Source of the DNA: Planctomycetota bacterium
GTDB lineage: Bacteria > Planctomycetota > Phycisphaerae > WQYP01 > JAJZKY01
Assembly: GCA_021803885.1 (NCBI GenBank)
Contig: JAJZKY010000009.1
Span: 1 to 19,624 of the forward strand
DNA: 19,624 nucleotides
Reading direction: 5' to 3'
The notes under the pieces are model-generated. The model saw only the letters and a program-made list of their open reading frames with translations. It did not search any database and was not told where the DNA came from. Made by a program: the position numbers and the translations under genes. Of this stretch, positions 8,598-15,666 are shown piece by piece (the first letter of the stretch is position 1; each line of letters starts with the position of its first letter).

Positions 8598-9905
8598 GTG
8601 AGCTTGCGTCTGTTTCGATGGCTGATTCTATTTGGTACCATGAGCCTCTGTTACTACACTCCGGTAACAGATAGCGGCACGGTGACAAGTAACGCCCTTC
8701 GCTATCGTCCCGATTTTCTACTCTTCCCAGTGGCAGCTCTGATCCTTGCAATCTGGTGGATTCACAGAAAGCAAATAGGTGGCACCATTGCCCGGCCAGT
8801 GGTGGCGTCATTTTATATGTATGGTGCTTTCATTGTGCTATGTGGGTTGTCGACCGTATTGGCGATGGTGTTTCTCGACATTCCTCTGACTCGTTTGGCT
8901 GAAGTAAGCGCCTACATGCTCATCGGCTGTTACGTACTTGCGCTTGGCACCTGGGTAGAGGCCTCTAGGTCTGAGAGATGGCGTATCAGGATAGCGTGGG
9001 CGTTGGCTCTGACCCCGCTATTGCCCATCGTTATTACAGGATTATGGTTTGTCAACATCGACGCAGCAGACTTCATTGTCCATACCCTGCTGAAAGTTCC
9101 GGAAGACCAGCCATTCGTAGCAATCGCTGGGCGATACTATGGACTTTCAGCGAACCCGGCGGTAACGACGGACATATGCATCGTAGCCGCTGCGTTCGTC
9201 TGGATTGCTCTCATCATCGCGTTCCGGGAAGGACGCTGGAAGCGCGCCACGGCTCTGATTCTGTATTTGGCCGCAATGTTGCTCATTACGCTTTGGACCG
9301 AAGTCAGGTCTAGCTACGTGGCCTTAATAGTTGTGTTCTTATTTGGCAGCTTCCTGATGGGACGTAGCAAAGGGCGGCTTATACGTATGAGCCTGACTAT
9401 GGGACTCATTGTTGTCCTCGCATTGGCGGGATACGCCTCAATGCCCTCTTCAGCTAAGCTCGGGCTTGCGTTACAAATGGCGAATGATGATAGGACACCC
9501 CAATGGAAGTATTATTTGTCGGTCCTTCCTTCCGTCCCCCTTGGCGCCGGACTTGGCTACGAAGAGCGCTACACGCCGCCATTTGTGCTATACAGTGACA
9601 TCCGCATGCCTCCGCATGAAGAATTTCTCGTGGCGTGGATGAATGCGGGAATGCCGGGCGCGTGTCTGACCGCAGGATTTTTCTTAATTATTGTCGTTTG
9701 GGGATACCGCCGAGTTCAATCTGCTGGCCCGCCCGATGCCCATCAGATGATCAATGTTGCCGCTCTCGTGGCTTTTGTCGGCCTTTGGACTTCGCATCTA
9801 TTTTTGGATATGCCGTTTGGAATCCCGATCCACTCAATCTTGTTGGGAATCCTCTTGAGCGGAAGCGGCTCTCGCCTTAGTGCGAAGCGATTTATGCCGG
9901 TTTGA
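8598..9905 (+). CDS. Wzy/O-antigen ligase-like polysaccharide polymerase
   Basis: 435 residues with about 10-12 membrane helices. Features of the Wzy/WaaL family: SNALRYRPDFLLFP near the N-terminus, a large periplasmic loop containing GRYYGLSANPAVTTD, an arginine loop with LWTEVRSSYVAL, and PHEEFLVAWMNAGMPG at about residues 339-354, matching the family's P-H-x-x-x-L-x-x-W-x-x-x-G-x-x-G motif. In this context polymerisation of flipped repeat units is more likely than LPS ligation, but sequence alone does not separate the two. Translation probably starts at GTG 8598, two bases after the preceding stop, with GGAAGAG at 8584-8590 as ribosome binding site. An ATG at 8640 would remove part of the first helix. 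Confidence 0.83.
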   Translation: MSLRLFRWLILFGTMSLCYYTPVTDSGTVTSNALRYRPDFLLFPVAALILAIWWIHRKQIGGTIARPVVASFYMYGAFIVLCGLSTVLAMVFLDIPLTRLAEVSAYMLIGCYVLALGTWVEASRSERWRIRIAWALALTPLLPIVITGLWFVNIDAADFIVHTLLKVPEDQPFVAIAGRYYGLSANPAVTTDICIVAAAFVWIALIIAFREGRWKRATALILYLAAMLLITLWTEVRSSYVALIVVFLFGSFLMGRSKGRLIRMSLTMGLIVVLALAGYASMPSSAKLGLALQMANDDRTPQWKYYLSVLPSVPLGAGLGYEERYTPPFVLYSDIRMPPHEEFLVAWMNAGMPGACLTAGFFLIIVVWGYRRVQSAGPPDAHQMINVAALVAFVGLWTSHLFLDMPFGIPIHSILLGILLSGSGSRLSAKRFMPV

Positions 9906-9968
9906 TCTGATTTGAGCAATCCTCACGGAAGAAAACTACACAGAAATCAAAAAGAGATAAATATCGGA

Positions 9969-10949
9969 ATGACGCCCTTGGTATCCATTATCACGCCCGC
10001 ATTGAACGCTGAAAAAACAATTGCGCGGTCGTTGCGAAGCGCACTCAACCAAAGTTATGACCGGCTGCTTGTGGTCGTCATCGATGCATCTTCCAACGAC
10101 CTGACCGAAAGGGTTGTACGGTCGATGAAGGACGACCGGGTTCGCTACCTCCGGCAGACTCCAGGCACGCGCGGTCAGGCCGCTGCCCGCAACCAGGGCA
10201 TTCGGGCATTCGAAAGCGATTTTGTTACCTTCCTGGACGCCGACGACTATTATGAGCCGGTCAAGGTGGCAACCCAGGTTCAGTTCCTCCAGAACTACCC
10301 CGAGCATGGCGCTGTTTATTGCGATGTCCTTTACCGGGATGTAGACAAGCCCGGCCTTTTACTGGAAGGGCGATGGCCCACCCCGTCCGGTTTCATCGAA
10401 AGGAGCCTGATCCAGGCGAGTGTGATCAATATCAATACACTCATGTGCCGGCGGCGCTTCTTTACCGAGGGTCTTCAATTTGATGAAGAAAGGGCTTGGT
10501 GGCCGGAAGACTGGCAACTATATCTCCGCCTCGCTTCTCGCCAATGTTCGTTTGGGCATGTCGGGGCCAAATTAGTGAATGTTGAACTTCGCGAGACAAG
10601 CAACGCGCCCTTCGACACGATGTACGTGGTGAAGAAAAATACACTGGACATGCTGGCTGATGCTGCTTCGAGAAGCAGGGATCCGCTGTGCGCTGACGCC
10701 GGTGCCCGGGCAGTGGCAAAGCTTCACCGTTCCTATATGCTTGCGTGCCTGATGGCGGGAAGAATGGACTTGGCGCGCGAGGCGGCAACCGAGGCGTTGC
10801 CGCGCGGACTGCGTGGCGCTTTCATGGCCGTAAGTTCAATAGTCCCCACTGCCTTGCTTCGCAAAATGATGGTTGCAATCTGGAAGGTTGGGAGGCGGCG
10901 GCATTACAAAGCGGTTCCTTCTGTTGCCGGGCAACAGACAGGGTATTGA
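9969..10949 (+). CDS. Glycosyltransferase family 2
   Basis: 326 residues from ATG 9969. Classic GT2 N-terminus: PLVSIITPALNAEKTIARSL, VVVIDASSND, RGQAAARNQGIRAFESDFVTFLDADD, with the DADD metal/nucleotide motif at about residues 90-93. The acceptor side has WWPEDWQLYLRLA (ED pair expected to hold the catalytic base). The C-terminal ~100 residues are helical and poorly conserved. It transfers one sugar of the repeat unit at the cytoplasmic membrane face; donor and linkage are unknown. A TTG at 9912 in the same frame would add 19 residues with no family counterpart, so 9969 is preferred although its upstream AAAGAGAT is a weak ribosome binding site. The gap to the polymerase gene is 63 nt. Confidence 0.88.
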   Translation: MTPLVSIITPALNAEKTIARSLRSALNQSYDRLLVVVIDASSNDLTERVVRSMKDDRVRYLRQTPGTRGQAAARNQGIRAFESDFVTFLDADDYYEPVKVATQVQFLQNYPEHGAVYCDVLYRDVDKPGLLLEGRWPTPSGFIERSLIQASVININTLMCRRRFFTEGLQFDEERAWWPEDWQLYLRLASRQCSFGHVGAKLVNVELRETSNAPFDTMYVVKKNTLDMLADAASRSRDPLCADAGARAVAKLHRSYMLACLMAGRMDLAREAATEALPRGLRGAFMAVSSIVPTALLRKMMVAIWKVGRRRHYKAVPSVAGQQTGY

Positions 10950-11022
10950 GGCGCGTCGCGGCCTGTCCGCAAGGACCAAGGCTGTTCAAGGTAAAGCATT
11001 GATCCATATTAACGGAGGTGGA

Positions 11023-11979
11023 ATGCGGGCTCTTGTCACAGGATCTGCTGGTTTTATTGGAAGCAACTTGACGGATAGGCTCTTGGAAGCCGGTCACTTT
11101 GTCCGCGGCTTTGATAATTTTTCGACAGGCAAGCAAGAGTTCCTTGCCGCTGCTCGTGCGTCTTCCCAATATGAGCTGCATGATGGCGATATTCTCGATC
11201 CGCAGAAACTGAAACCGGCGATGGCGGACATCGATATCGTGTTCCATCTGGCAGCGAATGCCGACGTCCGAAGAGGTCCCGAGCATCCTCGCAAAGACCT
11301 CGAGCAAAACACCCTAGGTACTGCGAATGTGCTGGAAGCGATGCGAGACAGCGGCGTGAAGCGGATCGTATTTGCGTCAACCGGATCGGTTTACGGAGAG
11401 CCGGATTCGTTCCCCACAGCTGAAGATGCTTCGTTTCCTCTACAAACATCGCTCTATGGCGCATCCAAGCTGGCCGCGGAAGGGCTGATCGCAGCCTACT
11501 GCGAAGCTTTTGGCATGCAAAGCTGGATCTTCCGCTTCGTCTCCATCCTGGGCGAACGATACACGCACGGCCACGTATTCGATTTCTACAAACAGCTATT
11601 ACAGCATCCGGAAGCATTACGTGTGTTGGGAAACGGCAAGCAGCGTAAGTCATACCTTTACGTCCAGGATTGCGTCGATGCAATATTCCTTGCCGTGGAG
11701 AAAGCCAAAGACAAAGTGAACATCTTCAATCTCGGCACGGATGAATACTGCGCGGTCAACGACTCGATCCATTGGATTGCAACTCACCTGAATCTGAATC
11801 CGGCGTGCACCTACACGGGAGGCGACCGCGGCTGGATTGGAGACAATCCTTTTATCTTCCTGGATTGCGGCAAAATTCGAAATTTGGGGTGGAAGCCCCA
11901 CTTAACGATCCAGGCAGCGATCGTAAAAACAGTCGAATATCTTCGCGAGAATCGCTGGGTTCTCGATAGCTGCTTGTGA
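11023..11979 (+). CDS. NAD-dependent NDP-sugar epimerase/dehydratase (GalE-like extended SDR)
   Basis: 318 residues, the usual size of a GalE-like epimerase. Rossmann motif TGSAGFIG at residues 6-13; acidic dinucleotide-binding residue in RGFDNFSTG; HLAANADVR; ASTGSVYG near 118-125; catalytic Y145-G-A-S-K149. The C-terminal TGGDRGWIGDNPFIFLD and LGWKPHLTI are common in UDP-glucose/UDP-GlcNAc 4-epimerase-like proteins. It probably interconverts a UDP-hexose for the repeat unit, but the substrate cannot be fixed. Start ATG 11023 has GGAGG at 11014-11018; upstream in-frame codons give no family-like sequence. The stop overlaps a GTG (GTGA 11976-11979) that opens the frame of the broken methyltransferase, so the two were probably coupled. 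Confidence 0.88.
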   Translation: MRALVTGSAGFIGSNLTDRLLEAGHFVRGFDNFSTGKQEFLAAARASSQYELHDGDILDPQKLKPAMADIDIVFHLAANADVRRGPEHPRKDLEQNTLGTANVLEAMRDSGVKRIVFASTGSVYGEPDSFPTAEDASFPLQTSLYGASKLAAEGLIAAYCEAFGMQSWIFRFVSILGERYTHGHVFDFYKQLLQHPEALRVLGNGKQRKSYLYVQDCVDAIFLAVEKAKDKVNIFNLGTDEYCAVNDSIHWIATHLNLNPACTYTGGDRGWIGDNPFIFLDCGKIRNLGWKPHLTIQAAIVKTVEYLRENRWVLDSCL

Positions 11980-12011
11980 GCATGGAATACACGGTAGAAA
12001 TGGAGTGCAGA

Positions 12012-12203
12012 ATGGCCACCGCAGTCTCTTCAGAGCGCCAGGTATCCGAGAGCAGCCCCACGCAGATATCAAAGGTTCGTCACGCAATCGAGATATTTCG
12101 GCTTTATCAAAAGCCCTGGCTGCGAATTGCCGATCACTTTGGCCTTCTTAAGAAGGGTGAGAGCTATGTCACTCCTTTAAGAAACGGCCTAAGGAACCTC
12201 TGA
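12012..12203 (+). pseudogene. Broken FkbM-family methyltransferase, N-terminal remnant
   Basis: A 63-codon frame ends at TGA 12201-12203. Its second half (LYQKPWLRIADHFGLLKKGE, then VTPLRNGLR) resembles the N-terminus that precedes the SAM-binding fold in FkbM-type methyltransferases, where the LRNG-L segment leads into a long catalytic domain. None of that domain (GxxxG SAM loop, acidic residue) follows, either directly or after removing the intron. The family resemblance breaks after LRNGL, at about base 12190, where sequence belonging to the neighbouring repeat seems to begin. ATG 12012 has GGAG at 12002-12005; earlier starts at 11976 (GTG, overlapping the epimerase stop) and 11982 are in frame. 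It would have methylated a sugar of the polysaccharide. The family call is from recognition of a short stretch. Confidence 0.55.
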
Positions 12204-12205
12204 TC

Positions 12206-12707
12206 GTGCGCCGTGAAAGCCGGTGCTTTTCAGCGGGAGGTAGTCCCGCCCGGGAACTGGTTCGTTCCACCCGGTAACAATCGAAGCGGCGGCAGAGGCA
12301 ACAAAGTCGTCGGAGCCTTCGATGCAAAGGGCCGTTCAAGCGGCTCCGTGAGTATGCAGGTTGTAATGCGAGTAAACACCGAGCAGGCCTCGAAACACCT
12401 AATGCAGGTGCCGACCCGCCGTTCAGATGGGGAAGGCCGCCGCCGCTGGAGGAGCATGAGCGAACAGCTTCCATCGGACCTGCCGGGGTATTGGTGACGA
12501 CATGCATGCGCAGGAAAGCACATGGAACACGGGAAGCCCCAGCGGTGATCCGCAGTTGGGATCAACCGGCAACTCGCGAGAGCCAGGCCGGGCCGTTTGG
12601 GGTGGCGGTGAGGCCCGTAGTACCGATGAAGCCGGGTAATGCCGGGGGAGAGAAGGGGCCTTGGTTGGAAATCAACGCAAGAAGTGACAAAGACGGAGGG
12701 ATTGGCG
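12206..12707 (+). ncRNA. Group II intron ribozyme domains I-III and start of IV
   Basis: This 502-base stretch between the 5' splice site and the maturase start carries no convincing gene and is the expected place for ribozyme domains I to III. It is rich in short GC-rich stems, for example CCGGG at 12250-12254 pairing with CCCGG nearby at about 12270-12274. GATCA at 12560-12564 can pair with TGATC just left of the splice site (12201-12205) and is a candidate EBS1. GTTCC at 12264-12268 can pair with GGAAC at 12193-12197 and is a weaker candidate EBS2. I did not fold the full structure. Confidence 0.7.
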
Positions 12708-14033
12708 ATGAGCCTAACAACCCCGGAAAGTGTTCAGAAGTTACAGGCAGCGTTACACGACAAAGCGAAGAAATCGCCTGACTTTCGTTTCTATGCGCTG
12801 TACGACAAGATGTACCGGAAGGACGTATTGACTTACGCCTACGAAAGCTGCAAAGCCAACGGTGGAGCGGCGGGAGTAGACAATCAAACGTTCGAGGACA
12901 TCAAGACGTATGGGGCAGAGCGCTGGTTGGACGAACTGACGCAAGAGCTGAAAAGCCGAACGTATCAACCACTTCCCGTGCGGAGGGTATTCATTCCGAA
13001 GCCCGGGGGACAGCAGCGTCCGTTAGGAGTGCCCGCTATCCGCGACCGCGTGGTCATGATGGCGGCGGTTTCGGTGCTCGACCCCATCTTCGAGGCCGAC
13101 CTGAAACCGGAACAGTATGCCTATCGGCGAGGCCGCAGCGCCCTGGACGCAGTAAGACACGTCCATAAGCTGATTAACACCGGACATGGAGAGATTGTAG
13201 ACGCAGATCTCGCCGGGTATTTCGATTCTCTTCCGCATTCGGAGCTTCTCAAGTCGGTCGCGCGCCGGGTTGTTGACGGCGCCATGCTTCATCTCATCAA
13301 GATGTGGCTGAAAGCTCCGGCTGAGGAAACGGATGATCGCGGGAAGAAGTATCGGAATACGCGCAATCGGGATGAAGGCCGGGGAACGCCTCAAGGTTCA
13401 CCGATCAGCCCGCTGCTCAGCAATCTTTACATGCGCCGGTTCGTGCTCGGATGGAAGAAGTTGGGGCACGAAAAGCGTCTTGGAGCATACATCGTCAACT
13501 ATGCTGATGACCTCGTGATCTGCTGCCGGGGCAGGGCGGAAGAAGCTCTGTCTACGATGCGGCTCATGATGACGAAGCTGAAACTGACGGTGAATGATGG
13601 CAAGACGCGGGTCGCGAAGCTGCCGGAAGAAAAGTTCGACTTTCTGGGTTACACGTTTGGACGCTGTTACTCGACGAAGACGGGACGTGCCTATCTTGGC
13701 ACGGTTCCGGCCAAGAAACGAGTGATCCGCATCTGTCAGGCGATCAGCGGCGAAACCGGGCACAATAGAACCCTGCTGGATCATAAAGCAGTGGTGGCGA
13801 AACTTAACCGACTGATGAACGGTTGGGCCAACTACTTCTGTCTTGGTCCGGTCAGCAAAGCCTACCGGGCAGTGGATCGTCATGCTCGTAAGCGGCTGCG
13901 TCGATGGCTGTGCGCCAAACACAAGATGGCAGGGAGAGCGACCAGGCAATATCCGGAAGCTACCTTGCACGATGCGTTTGGACTTATCTGCTTGACCGAG
14001 CGGACACACAGCTTTTCGTGGGCGAAACCGTGA
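12708..14033 (+). CDS. ltrA: Group II intron reverse transcriptase/maturase
   Basis: 441 residues. The RT domain shows the expected order: VRRVFIPKPGGQQRPLGVPAI (RT1-2), DADLAGYFDSL (RT3), GTPQGSPISPLLSNLYM near residue 226 (RT4) and the catalytic YADD at 265-268 (RT5), followed by FDFLGYTFG (RT6-7). The maturase (X) domain follows, with LNRLMNGWANYFCLGP and a basic helix RKRLRRWLCAKHK. The protein ends in SFSWAKP with no HNH endonuclease, so mobility would depend on reverse splicing without second-strand cleavage. All catalytic residues are present and there is no frameshift, so it may be active. ATG 12708 has GGAGG at 12695-12699; an earlier in-frame ATG at 12639 lies in ribozyme sequence. 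It binds its own intron RNA to help splicing. The symbol is used generically. Confidence 0.93.
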   Translation: MSLTTPESVQKLQAALHDKAKKSPDFRFYALYDKMYRKDVLTYAYESCKANGGAAGVDNQTFEDIKTYGAERWLDELTQELKSRTYQPLPVRRVFIPKPGGQQRPLGVPAIRDRVVMMAAVSVLDPIFEADLKPEQYAYRRGRSALDAVRHVHKLINTGHGEIVDADLAGYFDSLPHSELLKSVARRVVDGAMLHLIKMWLKAPAEETDDRGKKYRNTRNRDEGRGTPQGSPISPLLSNLYMRRFVLGWKKLGHEKRLGAYIVNYADDLVICCRGRAEEALSTMRLMMTKLKLTVNDGKTRVAKLPEEKFDFLGYTFGRCYSTKTGRAYLGTVPAKKRVIRICQAISGETGHNRTLLDHKAVVAKLNRLMNGWANYFCLGPVSKAYRAVDRHARKRLRRWLCAKHKMAGRATRQYPEATLHDAFGLICLTERTHSFSWAKP

Positions 14034-14045
14034 TGTTTTCAACGA

Positions 14046-14078
14046 GAGCCGGATGCGCGAAATGTGCATGTCCGGTTC
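14046..14078 (+). ncRNA. Group II intron domain V
   Basis: A 33-base hairpin with the canonical shape: outer stem GAGCCGGA with TCCGGTTC, a two-base bulge TG, inner stem TGCGC with GTGCA closed by a GAAAT loop. The catalytic AGC triad is present at 14047-14049. This is the most diagnostic ribozyme element, and its integrity suggests the intron can splice. Confidence 0.92.
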
Positions 14079-14081
14079 GAC

Positions 14082-14187
14082 GAGCGGGATGTGGAAACGG
14101 GGCATGGATTGGATAGTGAGGCACCGGCAAACGAAAGAGCCGGATACAGACAGGCCAAACCTAAACCACCGCGCCACATCTCGACTC
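14082..14187 (+). ncRNA. Expanded group II intron domain VI with branch-point A14184
   Basis: Bases 14082-14094 (GAGCGGGATGTGG) pair over 13 base pairs with 14174-14187, leaving a single unpaired A at 14184, which is 7 bases from the 3' splice site counting itself. That is the expected place of the lariat branch point. The linker from domain V is three bases (GAC). The stem encloses about 79 bases, including a hairpin CCGGC (14124-14128) with GCCGG (14139-14143), making the domain about 106 bases where 30-45 is usual. Confidence 0.82.
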
Positions 14188-14190
14188 TAC

Positions 14191-14273
14191 AAGCCTCGTT
14201 TCCTGAAGGGTACGGGCTTTAGCCCCTGAGGGAAGGTACCAGAGCTTCTTTAACCGGCCCCGTCAGGAAGCTC
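14191..14273. repeat. Nested inverted-repeat element beside the intron
   Basis: The short region between the intron and the convergent TPR gene is almost entirely inverted repeats. GGGCT (14214-14218) pairs with AGCCC (14221-14225), GGTAC (14209-14213) with GTACC (14236-14240), and TTCCTGA (14200-14206) with TCAGGAA (14263-14269). A competing stem pairs GAGCTTC (14242-14248) with GAAGCTC (14267-14273). The right arm overlaps the stop codon of the TPR gene. There is no T-run, so it is not a typical intrinsic terminator. I recall similar GGGCTTTAGCCC hairpins recurring in Acidobacteriota genomes, but could not check this. The base run left of the intron (from about 12190) may be the other part of the same element. 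Confidence 0.6.
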
Positions 14274-15555
14274 GTTTAGCCGAAAGCAACGGCTTCAGTC
14301 GCGACAGTTCGGCTTTAGTTTTCTCGCTGCCGTGCTGCGCAAGATAGTACAGGTCGCCATCAGCAGTGTTTGGGATCAGGGTGCTTACAGTCCCAAGCTG
14401 GCTTCGGTGATGAGCCTGGACGCTGAAGAATTCCTTCTCCACATCCTCCGGCGCGAGCAGCCCTAACTTTGCAGCATCTTCCAAAGCCGCAATGCATTTA
14501 TTGGCAAATGTCAGTTCCGGTTTCTCTTTCGCCAGCCGACCGTAGTAGCAGCCCAAATTGAACCATGCCGTGCACGTGAATGCCGGAACGGGCCGGGTCT
14601 CCCAGTTTGTCCACTTGACCGCCTCTTCCAATTGCTCAATCGCATCGGGAAGCCTGTTTTGCAGGTCTTCCGCATAAAGCACAGCAAGGTTATAGCGGGC
14701 GCGCAATTGTCGCGGCTGAATCCGTATGCTCTCCTCGAAGGTATCGATTGCCCCTTTGAAGACTTCCGTAATCTCGCCGAAATATTGATCACTCTGCGGA
14801 GTGGGATACATGGACCAATCCTGAACGGCAATCCGCGCGCGTGCCGACTCCAGTCGGATGTTGCCCAGATCGTTGTAAATGCTGATCCTGCCGGATGCCT
14901 TCCGAAGGGCTAACTCGAGTAAATACTCCGCTCGCTCCAGATCCGCAAAGTAGCCGAGTCCGCGACCATGCTCGAAGACAAACTTCGACCAGTAAAAACG
15001 CGCCAGACGCTGAATCTGCCGCGAGTAAACTTCGCTGGATTCGTGCTGCGAAGCAATCTCGTATGGAACCAGACGCTCAAACGACAATATCTCCTGCCGC
15101 TCCATCAGTGACCTGATGGCATAGGAAAAGCGCCGCCAGTCAAATCCCTCGTCCGCATCGTTGACTGACGAAGCCGCCAGCATCCGCGTAAGATTTTCGT
15201 AGGCTTCGCTGCGGCGTTCTTCCGTATCGGCAAAGAAGGGATAGCGTCGATGAACGTCACTTTCCAGCTTCTTGAGGCCAGTCAAAGTGTCCTCGGCCTG
15301 TCGCGTAAAACTTTGCGCGCTGAAGCCTGCGGCAACACCCTGAGCGAGTGTGAAAAGGCCCGCGGTAATCACAATCAACCCCAAAGTCCACTTGATCTCA
15401 TCCAGCCTGTCCTTCAACTCGCTGGCAGTCAGCGGAGCATCAGCACTTGCATCGGCTGCGAGCACATAAACAGTGCGAAGGCCAAAGCACACAAACAGAA
15501 TCAGCGTCGCAATGAATATCCTCGGCAGCCACTTGAATGCGGATTTCCAGAACAT
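14263..15555 (-). CDS. Unrecognised two-TM protein with TPR-like repeats
   Basis: 430 residues. I do not recognise a named family. TM1 lies at about residues 14-34 (FIATLILFVCFGLRTVYVL) and TM2 at about 56-78 (LGLIVITAGLFTLAQGVAAG), with a short charged loop between them. A helical soluble region follows with TPR-like units: AEYLLELALRKASGRISIYNDLG, FEESIRIQPRQLRARYNLAVLY, AIEQLEEAVKWTN and a last unit around CIAALEDAAKLG. This suggests a membrane-tethered scaffold for protein contacts. ATG 15555 is chosen because GAAGGTG lies just upstream; ATG 15567 and a TTG at 15612 are alternatives, but a TACAAT (minus-strand reading of 15612-15617) could be the -10 box and would exclude the TTG. It lies 111 nt downstream of der on the same strand and may share its transcript. 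Confidence 0.72.
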   Translation of the reverse strand: MFWKSAFKWLPRIFIATLILFVCFGLRTVYVLAADASADAPLTASELKDRLDEIKWTLGLIVITAGLFTLAQGVAAGFSAQSFTRQAEDTLTGLKKLESDVHRRYPFFADTEERRSEAYENLTRMLAASSVNDADEGFDWRRFSYAIRSLMERQEILSFERLVPYEIASQHESSEVYSRQIQRLARFYWSKFVFEHGRGLGYFADLERAEYLLELALRKASGRISIYNDLGNIRLESARARIAVQDWSMYPTPQSDQYFGEITEVFKGAIDTFEESIRIQPRQLRARYNLAVLYAEDLQNRLPDAIEQLEEAVKWTNWETRPVPAFTCTAWFNLGCYYGRLAKEKPELTFANKCIAALEDAAKLGLLAPEDVEKEFFSVQAHHRSQLGTVSTLIPNTADGDLYYLAQHGSEKTKAELSRLKPLLSAKRAS

Positions 15556-15666
15556 TTGCACCTTCATATTGAATGAAGCATCGTCAGACAGAGCAGGAAA
15601 ACTTGCTGCCAATTGTACCGGACGATTCGCATATCACGGCGCGTAGCCTGCAAACTCTCCCGTCTG

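Larger units (their letters stand above)
12206..14190 (+). mobile_element. Complete group II intron with encoded RT/maturase
   Basis: 1985 bases with both ends defined. The 5' end is GTGCG at 12206-12210, fitting the GUGYG consensus. The 3' end is TAC at 14188-14190, fitting the terminal A-pyrimidine. Domain V (14046-14078) and domain VI with a single bulged A are directly visible, and an intact RT/maturase lies in the domain IV position. The intron points the same way as the operon. It stands two bases past the stop of the methyltransferase remnant, so splicing would not restore a longer protein. Flanking exon bases are CTCTGATC on the left and AAGCCTCG on the right. No target-site duplication is seen, as expected for retrohoming. 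Confidence 0.9.

Noticed and set aside
10960..10985. Hairpin GTCC-GCAA-GGAC upstream of the epimerase as a terminator
   Set aside because: The stem is only four strong base pairs without a T-run, and the genes on both sides look co-transcribed.
11054..11683. A 209-codon minus-strand open frame opposite the epimerase
   Set aside because: The plus strand carries all SDR motifs; the antisense product is Arg/Ser/Pro-rich as expected for a shadow frame.
13398..14177. A 259-codon minus-strand open frame across the maturase 3' end and ribozyme domains V-VI
   Set aside because: It overlaps a clear RT/maturase and structured intron RNA; the protein has no family features.
15555..15612. TTG 15612 or ATG 15567 as start of the TPR protein
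   Set aside because: Neither has a ribosome binding site, and a possible -10 box overlaps the TTG; ATG 15555 has GAAGGTG just upstream.
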